Source of the DNA: Dongia_A sp964542425
Lineage (GTDB): Bacteria; Pseudomonadota; Alphaproteobacteria; Dongiales; Dongiaceae
Assembly: GCA_964542425.1 (NCBI GenBank)
Contig: CAZIUB010000071.1
Coordinates: forward strand, 1-11,427
Direction of reading: 5' to 3'
Length of the DNA: 11,427 nucleotides
The translations under genes were made by a program, and so were the position numbers. Below, piece by piece: positions 1-7,330 of the stretch; the stretch's first letter is position 1, and each line of letters begins with the position of its first letter. The notes beneath the pieces were generated by a model. That model did no database searches. It saw only the letters and a program-made list of their open reading frames with translations, and had not been told where the DNA came from.

Positions 1-65
1 TCGCCCGCCCGGCTCAGCGCCGCGTACCTGTCCTGAACGTCGAAAAATCCTGGCTGGTTCGCCAT
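1..65 (-). CDS. IS5-family transposase, N-terminal fragment (runs off the window)
   Basis: Only the first 21 codons are present. They read MANQPGFFDVQDRYAALSRAG, typical of IS5-family DDE transposases of proteobacteria, whose N-termini often carry a QPGFFD-like segment followed by a helix ahead of the catalytic core. The ATG at 63-65 is preceded by a good Shine-Dalgarno (AAGGAGT, plus-strand positions 71-77) at normal spacing, which fixes the start. The DDE catalytic residues lie outside the window, so activity cannot be judged. It points the same way as the gene it has interrupted. Confidence 0.72.
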   Translation of the reverse strand, partial: MANQPGFFDVQDRYAALSRAG

Positions 66-137
66 CGGCGACTCCTTTGCTGCTGGAATCACTGAATCAG
101 AAATCTATCCCGCGGAACAGGGGGTTTTTAGAGGTGG
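1..137 (-). mobile_element. End of an IS5-family insertion sequence
   Basis: This is one terminal part of an insertion sequence; the rest lies to the left, outside the window. It contains the start of the transposase (1-65), its Shine-Dalgarno, and about 70 non-coding bases leading to an A/G-rich terminus (cctctaaaaaccccc read on the minus strand, 120-134). The outer border is placed by where homology of the neighbouring methyltransferase gene breaks off, at about 133-141, so it is accurate only to a few bases. The second inverted repeat and the target duplication cannot be seen. The family is inferred from the transposase N-terminus. Confidence 0.7.
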
Positions 138-138
138 C

Positions 139-513
139 CTATATATATTTCACGCGATTTAAGTAGGTTTCTTGGATTAGTTTGAGCGCATCAAGATTGT
201 CTCCTTCGATAAATAAGTTCTCAGTCTTTTCGAAGTCGACACTCTCTTCACGGCTGGGCCGCAGCGTCTTGGCGATCGGCGAATTAGCCGTGAGCAGGGC
301 CTCGTTCTTACCCGGCCAAGTGAGCTGGTAGCGTTCGCGAGGGCCGTCGACGATATGCGTCGAAAGCTCCTGCCGCAGCTGATCGAAGGCGATTACCTTG
401 GTGAGTTTACCAGCTTCATCGGCAGCTTCGGTCACGCATTGGGGGAACAGCTCGGCCAGCTTTTCGATGTTAGCCTGCGTCAAGTTGGGTGTGTGTAGTT
501 TGAGCTTTTCCAT
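139..513 (-). pseudogene. mod: Type III restriction-modification DNA methyltransferase (Mod), 5' part only, cut by an IS
   Basis: The 124 residues match the N-terminus of type III Mod subunits, the adenine methyltransferases that also recognise DNA for the Mod-Res complex. The diagnostic part is residues 98-124: NLFIEGDNLDALKLIQETYL, then NRVKYI. In intact proteins this runs directly into YIDPPYNTG, the catalytic motif IV. Here the frame reaches TAG right after KYI, exactly at the IS border. Family members are usually around 500-700 residues, so all catalytic and AdoMet-binding motifs are missing. No strong Shine-Dalgarno precedes the ATG at 511-513. The gene is visibly less GC-rich than the genes to its right, which suits a horizontally acquired defence gene. 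The rest of mod and a res gene may lie beyond the IS. The fragment is almost certainly inactive. Confidence 0.85.
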
Positions 514-668
514 TGCGGTTCTCGTTTATGTCCTGCCTTGCAACGTATTCAGGGAATCAATGTCATCGCGCATTCTTTATTGAGCGCATTTTGTCGTTTA
601 TTTCAACCTTGCAATTGAGTTGCTGTTCGTGTCCCGGCATGTGGTGTCCGTCGAACCGGATAGAACCC

Positions 669-3600
669 TCACGCGCTCGCGCTCTTCCCCGTCAATTGCT
701 TCAGCGAATGCGCGATCCAGGCGCGCGTGAGTTTTTCCTGCGTCGAGTTTTGCCCGAGCCGCGCCTTGAGCGCCTTGAAATCCACTTTGTCCAGCGCCTG
801 GTCCTGGTTGAAGCACGAGAACACCACGCTAACCTTCCCCGTCGCCGGATCGCGGTGGGGCTGCAGGCATTGCGCGCACACTTCCTTCATCATGCATTGC
901 ATCGGCGAGTTGATCGATCCCACCGCGTAATGGCTTGGCTTCAAGTATGGCTTCAGCACATCGTGGCGGGCACTCGCGACCGCCGCCATCATGCCGTCCG
1001 ATCCGATGGCGATGATGCGGTCGATCTCCTCGATCGCAATCGTCGTCGCGCCCAACTCGCCCTTGGCGTAGGCCGTCATGGCCTCGACGATGTTGCCGAT
1101 GGCGCTCTTGTCTTGGGGCCGGTCGGTCGCAAATCCCGGCGCCTCATCGCAGGCCCAGACGACGACATCGGCGGCGGCCTCGATTTCCTCGACCTTGTAG
1201 CGGTCTTGCGGCTTCTTGTAGCCGGCGAAATAGAGCACCCGCGAGCCCGCGGCCTTTAATGCCCGCCCGATCGAGAACAGGACCGCGTTTCCCAATCCGC
1301 CGCCCGCCAGCAGCACATTTTCGCCCGGAGGCGTCTCGGTCGCATTGCCCGTCGGGCCCATCAGGATCACCGGTTCGTCTCGCCCAAGCCACGCGCAAAT
1401 GTCGGAGGATCCCCCCATCTCCAGCACGATCAGCCCGACGAGGCCGTTCTCCTTGTGGGTCCAGGCACCCGTCAGCGCCAGGCCTTCCATGGCGAGCGTG
1501 GTGTCGGCGGTCTTGGGCGCCAGCGTCTCGAAATTCTGCAGGCGATAGAAATTACCCGGCTCGAAATTGGCCGCCGCCACCGGAGCCTCGACCACCACCT
1601 CGACGATATTGGGGGTCAGCCGGTTGACCGCGCGAACGCGGGCCCGCAGGCGCCGATTGAGATCGCTCAGGAACGCGCCGTTATCGCGGCCCTCGGGCGC
1701 GGGCAGCTTCGACAACGCCGCTTCCACGACCGGCCAGCCAAGTTTGGCCGAGCCCATGGCCTTGACCACGTTGCCGGCAAACGAGGGATGCAGATCGCCG
1801 AAAAAGCTCACCGCCCGCCCGTCTTCCCTGGTCTCGGTCAGCACCACCACCTCGTTGGGCTTGGCGAGTCTTTCCGGCGTCACGCGCACGCCATCCGCGT
1901 TCACGGCCTGGAAATATTGCCCGTCCAGATGAAAGTGCTCCGCATCCTCGCGCGCGAGAACCGTGTTGGGCCGCGTGCCCGCCGCGACCAGCACCGCGCG
2001 CGCAGGCAACGAATGTTCCCTCGCGTCGGCGGCTTTGAAATGAATGCGCTCGGCGTGGCCATGTCGGTCGGTGTCGATCCGGGTCGGGCTCAAGCCTTCG
2101 GCGAAGCGGATGCCTTCCTGCATCGCCTTTTCGACTTCCTCGTGATTGAGCGTATAGGAAGGCGAATCGATCATGCGCCTGCGATAGGCGATGGTGACAC
2201 CGCCCCAGGCATCGATCATGGGGGCGAATGCCGGCGCCTCACGCTTCATCCTCGCGCGCAGGCGCTCGGCGCGAAACGCACGGGCATGCGAAATGAAATC
2301 GTCGGCGATCTGGCGCTCTTCCTCGTTCCAGCCGCGCCGCACGGCTTCCACGCCCTGCTCGGCCGCCAGGATCTCGTAGCGGTGCAAGAACTTCTCCACC
2401 TGCACCGGATAATAGGCCATGGCCTCGGTCGCGGTGTCGATCGCGGTCAGGCCCCCACCGATCACCAAAACCGGCAGGCGCAATTGCAGATTGGCGATGG
2501 AATCCGTCTTGGCCGCTCCCGTCAATTGCAGCGCCATCAGGAAGTCCGAAGCCATGCGCACGCCCCGCGACAATCCGCCGGGCAGGTCGAGAAGCGTGGG
2601 CTTGCCGGCACCCAAGGCGAGCGCCACATGATCGAACCCCATCTCGAAGGCCTGTTCGGAAGTGATCGTGCCGCCCAGGCGCACGCCGCCGAACATGGCG
2701 AAATTCTCGCGCCGCTCCAACAAGAGCCGGATCACTTTCAGGAAATTCTTGTCCCAGCGCACCGTGATCCCGTATTCGGCGACCCCGCCGAAACCGGCCA
2801 TCACCCGGTCGTTCAGATCCTCGCGCAATTCCTCCATCGAGCGGATCGGGCGGAACGCCACGCGTATCCCCCGCTGATCGATTCCGGAAATTTCTGGCGG
2901 CAGGGGCTCGATCTTGAGCCCGTCGATCCCGACGACAACATGGCCCTCGTTCATGAGATAATGGGCCAGCGTAAAGCCCGCCGGCCCCAACCCCGCGACC
3001 AGGACCCGCCTGCCGCTCAGCGGTTTGGCCACTGGCCGGCGCACATTCAGCGGGTTCCACCGCGTGAGTAACCCATAGATCTCGAAGCCCCAAGGTAGCT
3101 CGAGCACGTCCTTCAGCGTGCGCGTTTCGGCTTGGGGAATATCGACCGGGTCCTGCTTCTGATAGATGCAGGCCTTCATGCAGTCATTGCAAATGCGGTG
3201 CCCGGTGGCCGCGCAAAGCGGGTTGTCGATGGCGATGATGGCCAAGGCACCCAGCGCGTTGCCGTCGGCCTTGGCGGCATGCATCTCGGAGATTTTTTGG
3301 TCCAGCGGGCACCCGGCCAAGGTCACGCCGAAAACGCTTTTCTTGAAGGCACCGTCCTTTTCCTTCAGGCCCTTCGCGCAAGAATCCTTGCCCTGGTTGT
3401 GGCAGAAGATGCAGTAATTGGCCTGATCCAAGGCGCCCAGCAAATCCATCCCCGGATCGGTGAGCGCGAATCCCTCGCGCTTGCGCTGTCGCTCTTCCGC
3501 GAGGTTCAGCATGACGACGCGGCCCCTCGTTTCGGATTCCAGATGCACCAGATGCAGGGGGTCCACCTTGCGCGGCGCCTTGAATAGCACACCCTTGCGG

Positions 3601-4211
3601 TGGTTGCGCTTGCCTGCTTGCGTCTGGGTCGCCCAGGCGGCATAGCGCGAGGCGAGATCGAGCGCGGCGCCGTGGCCGGCCTCGTCCTTCTGCCAAGAAT
3701 CGACATGGGTGGCGAAGGTGATCTCGTCGAACTTGCCGCCGAACAATTTCGTGAGCTCCGCGCGAAGCGCTTCGGCATCGAATTGCGCGGCCAATTCTCC
3801 CGGATAGGATTTCAAGGCCCGGCGCTGCACGAACAGGCGCTTGACCGAAAACACCGGGGCCAGCTCCGTGTGCCGGCGACGAAGGGCGGCGACCTCATCT
3901 TTGATGCCGAACAGATCGCCCAGGAAATCATCGACGTGGGGTGCCAGTTCCAGGATCAGCGCCGATTCGGACTTGCGGTCGAGCGTGGCGGGGTCAGCGC
4001 GCCCCCCCACCAACCTGCCGGCCAACCCCTCGTCCACCGCCCTCAAGGCGCCAACGAAGGCCTGGTCCACACGCGCCAGACCGGCCGGATCGTAGAGGTC
4101 CGAAAACGCCAAACCATGGGCGAGTGCCAAGGCCGGCGCCGATCTCGATTGTTCTGGTTTTGCCTGCGGTCCCATCTGTCTTTTACACAAGAAATCCAGG
4201 TTTTCCGCCAT
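669..4211 (-). CDS. Large FAD/Fe-S NAD(P)H oxidoreductase: GltD/NfnB-like module fused to PyrK/NfnA-like module
   Basis: This 1180-residue protein has no signal peptide and is probably cytosolic. Residues 1-250 match nothing I recognise. Residues 265-350 form a GltD/NfnB-type two-cluster domain: C267-x2-C270, C278 and C301-P for one [4Fe-4S], and C333, C341-x2-C344-x3-C348 (after TGHRI) for the other. Residues 402-412 (VLVAGLGPAG) bind FAD and 581-592 (VLVIGGGLTAID) bind NAD(P)H; LVAAGTRPN at 741-749 closes this fold. From about 855 a ferredoxin-reductase-like PyrK/NfnA module follows. It has a nucleotide-binding GGGLGNA at 970-976 and a C-terminal [2Fe-2S] motif at C1106-x5-C1112-x2-C1115 and C1133. 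PyrK normally has x4 in the first gap. Known relatives are glutamate synthase small subunit, dihydropyrimidine dehydrogenase and the bifurcating transhydrogenase NfnAB; the true substrates are unknown. No glutamate synthase large subunit is nearby. The ATG at 4211 has only a weak Shine-Dalgarno, and M13 (4175) is a possible alternative start. Confidence 0.85.
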   Translation of the reverse strand: MAENLDFLCKRQMGPQAKPEQSRSAPALALAHGLAFSDLYDPAGLARVDQAFVGALRAVDEGLAGRLVGGRADPATLDRKSESALILELAPHVDDFLGDLFGIKDEVAALRRRHTELAPVFSVKRLFVQRRALKSYPGELAAQFDAEALRAELTKLFGGKFDEITFATHVDSWQKDEAGHGAALDLASRYAAWATQTQAGKRNHRKGVLFKAPRKVDPLHLVHLESETRGRVVMLNLAEERQRKREGFALTDPGMDLLGALDQANYCIFCHNQGKDSCAKGLKEKDGAFKKSVFGVTLAGCPLDQKISEMHAAKADGNALGALAIIAIDNPLCAATGHRICNDCMKACIYQKQDPVDIPQAETRTLKDVLELPWGFEIYGLLTRWNPLNVRRPVAKPLSGRRVLVAGLGPAGFTLAHYLMNEGHVVVGIDGLKIEPLPPEISGIDQRGIRVAFRPIRSMEELREDLNDRVMAGFGGVAEYGITVRWDKNFLKVIRLLLERRENFAMFGGVRLGGTITSEQAFEMGFDHVALALGAGKPTLLDLPGGLSRGVRMASDFLMALQLTGAAKTDSIANLQLRLPVLVIGGGLTAIDTATEAMAYYPVQVEKFLHRYEILAAEQGVEAVRRGWNEEERQIADDFISHARAFRAERLRARMKREAPAFAPMIDAWGGVTIAYRRRMIDSPSYTLNHEEVEKAMQEGIRFAEGLSPTRIDTDRHGHAERIHFKAADAREHSLPARAVLVAAGTRPNTVLAREDAEHFHLDGQYFQAVNADGVRVTPERLAKPNEVVVLTETREDGRAVSFFGDLHPSFAGNVVKAMGSAKLGWPVVEAALSKLPAPEGRDNGAFLSDLNRRLRARVRAVNRLTPNIVEVVVEAPVAAANFEPGNFYRLQNFETLAPKTADTTLAMEGLALTGAWTHKENGLVGLIVLEMGGSSDICAWLGRDEPVILMGPTGNATETPPGENVLLAGGGLGNAVLFSIGRALKAAGSRVLYFAGYKKPQDRYKVEEIEAAADVVVWACDEAPGFATDRPQDKSAIGNIVEAMTAYAKGELGATTIAIEEIDRIIAIGSDGMMAAVASARHDVLKPYLKPSHYAVGSINSPMQCMMKEVCAQCLQPHRDPATGKVSVVFSCFNQDQALDKVDFKALKARLGQNSTQEKLTRAWIAHSLKQLTGKSASA

Positions 4212-4303
4212 TTCGGCGGCTCGCCGGTTTCTAGACTTTGTTTCACAGAATCACAAGCGGGGTTTATCATGAATAACAAATAAAGAGTGTATAAATAACC
4301 TCA

Positions 4304-4318
4304 ATCGACCCTCTGGGC
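4304..4318. repeat. 15-bp exact repeat, copy 1 (atcgaccctctgggc)
   Basis: This sequence is identical to 9450-9464 and in the same orientation. Both copies lie in intergenic DNA upstream of a minus-strand gene: here about 93 bases before the oxidoreductase start. A nearly identical string lacking one A occurs in the REP cluster at 7840-7852. It could be a regulator site or a fragment of a dispersed repeat. The match is direct observation; function is unknown. Confidence 0.5.
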
Positions 4319-4424
4319 ATGCGCTCGCATTGAAGTGATTTGGGGTGGGCTTTGTTCTGGTGTGAACTGGGTCATGGCACATCTTTACGCCAGCGCCTTT
4401 AATGGGCAAGGCGATCGACCAACC

Positions 4425-4430
4425 GGAGGA
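4425..4430 (+). promoter_or_regulatory. Shine-Dalgarno fixing the TPR gene start
   Basis: GGAGGA lies seven bases before the ATG at 4438. This selects that start over the in-frame ATG at 4402, which would put twelve polar residues in front of an otherwise clean signal peptide. Confidence 0.75.
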
Positions 4431-4437
4431 ATCTGAC

Positions 4438-4923
4438 ATGTTACGCGCAATCACCCTTCCCATGCTGCTGGCGCTGGTCTTGGCAGGCGCGCCGGTCGCT
4501 GCGATCGCGGCGGGAGGTGGCGGGTCCTCCAGTACCAGTTCTACCGGTTCGAAGGCCGAAAAATTCTACCAGGCGGCCGAAGACCTGATCGACGACGAGG
4601 AATTCGCCAAGGCGATTCCGCTGCTCGAGAAATCGATCAAGGAAAAGGGCGAATACGCCGATGCGCTCAACCTGCTGGGCTACAGCCACCGCATGCTGGG
4701 CGACAAGGGCAAGGCGCTCACCTATTACACCAAGGCGCTATCGATGGAGCCCAAGCACCTCGGCGCCAACGAGTATCTGGGCGAGCTCTATGTCGAGATG
4801 GACGACATCGCCAAGGCCGAGGAGCGCTTGGTCGTTCTCTCGGCGGCCTGCGGAGATTGCGACGAATTCGACGATCTGGAGGAGATGATCGAGGATTGGA
4901 AGCAGGCGCACGGCCAATCCTGA
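4438..4923 (+). CDS. Small exported tetratricopeptide-repeat protein
   Basis: The 161-residue protein begins with a signal peptide (residues 1-25: MLRA, a long Leu/Ala/Val core, then AIAA), followed by a Gly/Ser/Thr linker. Residues 40-141 form about three TPR units. The clearest is 74-107, with NLLGYSHRMLGDKGKALTYY and then KALSMEP. A C-terminal segment with C138-x2-C141 and acidic helices follows; this tail recurs in short alphaproteobacterial TPR proteins of the same length. TPRs are protein-protein docking surfaces, so a periplasmic scaffold role is likely, with no known partner. The two close cysteines could form a disulfide. It is transcribed alone and converges on the phytochelatin-synthase-like gene with only 18 bases between stop codons and no clear terminator. 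Confidence 0.82.
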   Translation: MLRAITLPMLLALVLAGAPVAAIAAGGGGSSSTSSTGSKAEKFYQAAEDLIDDEEFAKAIPLLEKSIKEKGEYADALNLLGYSHRMLGDKGKALTYYTKALSMEPKHLGANEYLGELYVEMDDIAKAEERLVVLSAACGDCDEFDDLEEMIEDWKQAHGQS

Positions 4924-4941
4924 TCTTGGGCCGTCCCACCT

Positions 4942-5646
4942 TCATCCCAGGCGCTCGATCAGCGCGAACCCGCGTCGCTCGCCGGTCCTGGCGCTCGTGG
5001 CCGCCATGGCTTCGACGAGCCGCGGGACCGGCGCCCACATCGGCTCGTAATCGGGCTTGTAGACATCGAGCACCAGCACCCGGTCTTGGCCCTCATCGAA
5101 CCCGCCCAGGGGCGAGAAATGCCCGACATCGGTTCCATCGCCATAGAGCCGGTCAAGATGGAAATTGACCGCGATAAAGCCGTCGCCCGCTTCCATTCGC
5201 GTGAGCGCTTCTCGAAAACTGCCCGCCCCTTCTTCCGGGTCGGAAAGTGCCATGGTTGTTGCGCGCCAGCGATCGGCGATGCCATAAAGATCGAGCGCGC
5301 GGTTCATGTGCCGCGCAAAATCGGACAGCGACAGCCCCCCGCCGGTTTGTGGGACGATCGCCTGGCGCAGCGCCTCTTCGTCGAGGAGATCCAGGAGCCT
5401 TCGCTCGGTCGTGAGCGCCCCCAGCGATAAATTGTCGCTCATGGCGCTGGCCCCGTTCAGAATCATCGCCATGGTGGCCAGACCGCACGAGGACGACGTC
5501 ATCTGTTCGATCAAATAGGGGGCCAACCGCCAATAGACGCTTCCCGGATTGGCCCTGGGATAGGCGTGATTCAGGCGCAGCGGCACCAGACGCGCGCGAT
5601 TGCGCGCCGTCGCCGCCGATGCCTGGATCGTTCGTTCCTCGATCAT
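4942..5646 (-). CDS. Phytochelatin synthase family protein (papain-like thiol enzyme)
   Basis: This 234-residue protein matches the catalytic domain of phytochelatin synthases. Those papain-fold enzymes split gamma-Glu-Cys from Gly in glutathione and, in plants, transfer it to build metal-binding phytochelatins. The expected triad is visible: Cys54 in SSSCGLATMAMILN, His176 in DVGHFSPLGGFD, and Asp194 in VLVLDVYKPDYEPMW. The spacing is close to that of plant enzymes. Like other bacterial members it lacks the cysteine-rich C-terminal domain, and those tend to act mainly as glutathione hydrolases. No signal peptide is seen, so it is probably cytosolic. The start ATG (5644-5646) overlaps the stop of the cyclase gene as ATGA, and a GGCGGGG stretch just before serves as ribosome site. 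This implies translational coupling and a shared transcript. An upstream in-frame extension to 5790 lies inside the cyclase gene and is rejected. The substrate here is unproven. Confidence 0.85.
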   Translation of the reverse strand: MIEERTIQASAATARNRARLVPLRLNHAYPRANPGSVYWRLAPYLIEQMTSSSCGLATMAMILNGASAMSDNLSLGALTTERRLLDLLDEEALRQAIVPQTGGGLSLSDFARHMNRALDLYGIADRWRATTMALSDPEEGAGSFREALTRMEAGDGFIAVNFHLDRLYGDGTDVGHFSPLGGFDEGQDRVLVLDVYKPDYEPMWAPVPRLVEAMAATSARTGERRGFALIERLG

Positions 5647-7319
5647 TCCCCGCCTAATTCGCCGGCACTCGCGATCGCGATCGCTTCCAATTTCTGGTCG
5701 CGGCCGCGCAAGGTAATCTCGCAGGGCCGCCCGGATTTGGCATGCAGCTTGGCCGACAGCGCCGCCGATTTCGAGATCAGAATCTGACAACCTTCATCCT
5801 TGGTGGCACCCTCGAGCCGGCTCGCGGTGTTGACGGTGTCGCCGATGGCGGTCAAGGCGATGGTCTTGCCGTAACCCATTTCGCCGATGATCGCAGGCCC
5901 GAAATGGATGCCGATGCCGATCATCAAGGGCCTCGCGAGCTGGTCCCGGTGCTGGCGATTGAATGCCTCCAAGCCGACGGCCATGCGCCTCGCCGCGTCG
6001 ATCGCTTCGGCGCAGGCGATCTCCGCCTTTCCATGCAGCCCGAAAATCGCCATCACGCCGTCGCCGATGAACTTGTCGACATGCCCGCCCGCCTCGCGCA
6101 CCGCCTCGCCCATCAGGCGGAAATACTGGTTCAGCAGGAACACCACGTCATAGGGCAGCCTGGTCTCGGAAAGGCCGGTGAAGCCCCTGAGATCGGCGAA
6201 CAGGATCGCCACTTCCATCTCGCGGCCCTGGCCGAGATCGCCCCCGCCGAGTGCCCGCCTCGCGCTGACATCGGGGGGCAGCAGCGGCTGGATGGTGACC
6301 GGGCCTTTGGGCCGCGCCTGGCAGGCAAGGCGCACACCCGGGGCCGCGTGCACGCGCGCCAGCACTCGCGCTTCCTCAGGCGTGGGCGGCGCCAGATTCT
6401 GGGCGCCCGCCATCACCTTGACCCGGCAGGTCGAACAGCGCGAGTGACCGCCGCAGATCGAGGCGTGGGCAATGTTGCCGATCCGGCTGGCTTCGAGCAG
6501 CGAAGTTCCCGGCTGGATCACCACGCGCTGGCCATCGCCATATGTGATCGCGATCGCGCGCCGGCGCGACATCAGCGTACGCACCCAGCGCGCCGCCAGC
6601 ACTCCGCCAACAAGGGCGCCGAACCCGATCAACGCCATATCGTTCCACGCGTAGATGCGGGCCAGCTCCGCGGATTCCGGGAGGTTGATCGCGGCGGCCC
6701 AAGGTGCAAACCACTCCGGGTCCGCCGCCAGATGCGCGACCTCCTTGGCCCCGGTCACGAAACCGGCCAGCGCCAGGGCCGGGATCAGCAGCGCCGCCCC
6801 ATACAGCACGCGCGCCCATTCCGGATACCAGCTCTTCACCCGCAGCCAGTAATGGAGCCCGATGCAGCCATGGATCCAGGTGGTGAGCAGGGCGGCTGCC
6901 TGCATCCAACCATAAAGGGGTTGGACCACCCAGATCGCCCACAGCACATAGGCATAGGAATCCTCGACGCCGAAACCAAGGGAGGCGCCCCGGGTGCCAA
7001 GAACATGCAAGATGAGCAGCGGCGGCGCGGCCAGGCCAAGGATCAGTTGCGACGCTTCCAGCAACGGCATGCGCAACGATTGGCGGCGATAGACCGCGCG
7101 TAAGCCCAGCCCGAGATGAACCACCAATGCCAGCACCAGCGCGGCCTCGACCGGGAATATCCGCCAAAAGCCGAGGAATATTTCGCGTCCCGCCTCCAGC
7201 GCCCGCAGCGAATGGAGGCCGAGCGCGTGATTGACATTGTGGGTCAGCACATAGAAGAACAGCACCAGGCCGCTGGTCAGCCGAAGGTCATGGATCGATC
7301 TTCCAGTCAAACCCCGCAA
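5643..7319 (-). CDS. Membrane class III adenylate/guanylate cyclase with six-helix anchor and [2Fe-2S] ferredoxin domain
   Basis: The 558-residue protein has three parts. Residues 14-246 hold about six membrane helices (near 14-34, 56-76, 88-107, 125-155, 171-190, 227-246). Histidines lie in or next to them (H27, H31, H68, H105, H150, H156), resembling the heme-binding anchor of succinate dehydrogenase. Residues 255-345 are a plant/adrenodoxin-type ferredoxin domain with C289-x5-C295-x2-C298 and C333. Residues 366-555 are the cyclase: metal-binding D376 (FADLRGF) and D420 (DKFIGDG), base-contacting K416 and T490 (LTAIGD), and N497/R501 (VNTASR). The K/T pair is the class IIIb adenylate cyclase signature, so cAMP is the likely product. 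All catalytic residues are present. It likely senses quinone, oxygen or redox state at the inner membrane. The start is TTG at 7317-7319, supported by AGGAG six bases upstream; no ATG occurs before residue 84, inside the membrane domain. It overlaps the next gene by ATGA. Confidence 0.9.
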   Translation of the reverse strand: MRGLTGRSIHDLRLTSGLVLFFYVLTHNVNHALGLHSLRALEAGREIFLGFWRIFPVEAALVLALVVHLGLGLRAVYRRQSLRMPLLEASQLILGLAAPPLLILHVLGTRGASLGFGVEDSYAYVLWAIWVVQPLYGWMQAAALLTTWIHGCIGLHYWLRVKSWYPEWARVLYGAALLIPALALAGFVTGAKEVAHLAADPEWFAPWAAAINLPESAELARIYAWNDMALIGFGALVGGVLAARWVRTLMSRRRAIAITYGDGQRVVIQPGTSLLEASRIGNIAHASICGGHSRCSTCRVKVMAGAQNLAPPTPEEARVLARVHAAPGVRLACQARPKGPVTIQPLLPPDVSARRALGGGDLGQGREMEVAILFADLRGFTGLSETRLPYDVVFLLNQYFRLMGEAVREAGGHVDKFIGDGVMAIFGLHGKAEIACAEAIDAARRMAVGLEAFNRQHRDQLARPLMIGIGIHFGPAIIGEMGYGKTIALTAIGDTVNTASRLEGATKDEGCQILISKSAALSAKLHAKSGRPCEITLRGRDQKLEAIAIASAGELGGE

Positions 7320-7325
7320 GTGTCG

Positions 7326-7330
7326 CTCCT
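7326..7330 (-). promoter_or_regulatory. Shine-Dalgarno supporting a TTG start for the cyclase
   Basis: On the minus strand AGGAG is followed by six bases (cgacac) and then TTG. It is the only candidate start that keeps the first membrane helix, so the rare TTG start is believable. The 3' arm of the leader hairpin at 7330-7388 abuts this site. Confidence 0.65.

Larger units (their letters stand above)
4212..4437. promoter_or_regulatory. Divergent intergenic region between the large oxidoreductase and the TPR gene
   Basis: These 226 bases separate two genes that face away from each other, so promoters for both should lie here. The half nearer the oxidoreductase has a strikingly A/T-rich core (4262-4300, with ttatttatac on the minus strand), a plausible melting region for its promoter. 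I could not find a convincing -35/-10 pair. A 15-base sequence shared with the tldD upstream region lies at the edge of this A/T-rich core. No RNA gene or terminator is visible. Confidence 0.4.

Noticed and set aside
1455..3071. Long plus-strand open frame of 538 codons
   Set aside because: It lies wholly opposite the large oxidoreductase gene. Its protein is His/Arg/Gly-rich without domains, as expected for the antisense of a GC-rich gene, and it lacks a believable ribosome site.
4924..4941. Terminator between the convergent TPR and phytochelatin-synthase-like genes
   Set aside because: Only a four-pair TGGG/CCCA stem is possible and no T-run exists on either strand.
5647..5790. Longer N-terminus of the phytochelatin-synthase-like protein
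   Set aside because: It would overlap the cyclase coding sequence by 48 codons; the ATGA overlap start is the usual form for coupled genes and keeps the family's full catalytic domain.
5742..7103. Plus-strand open frame of 453 codons
   Set aside because: It runs opposite the cyclase gene, whose catalytic and Fe-S motifs are complete.
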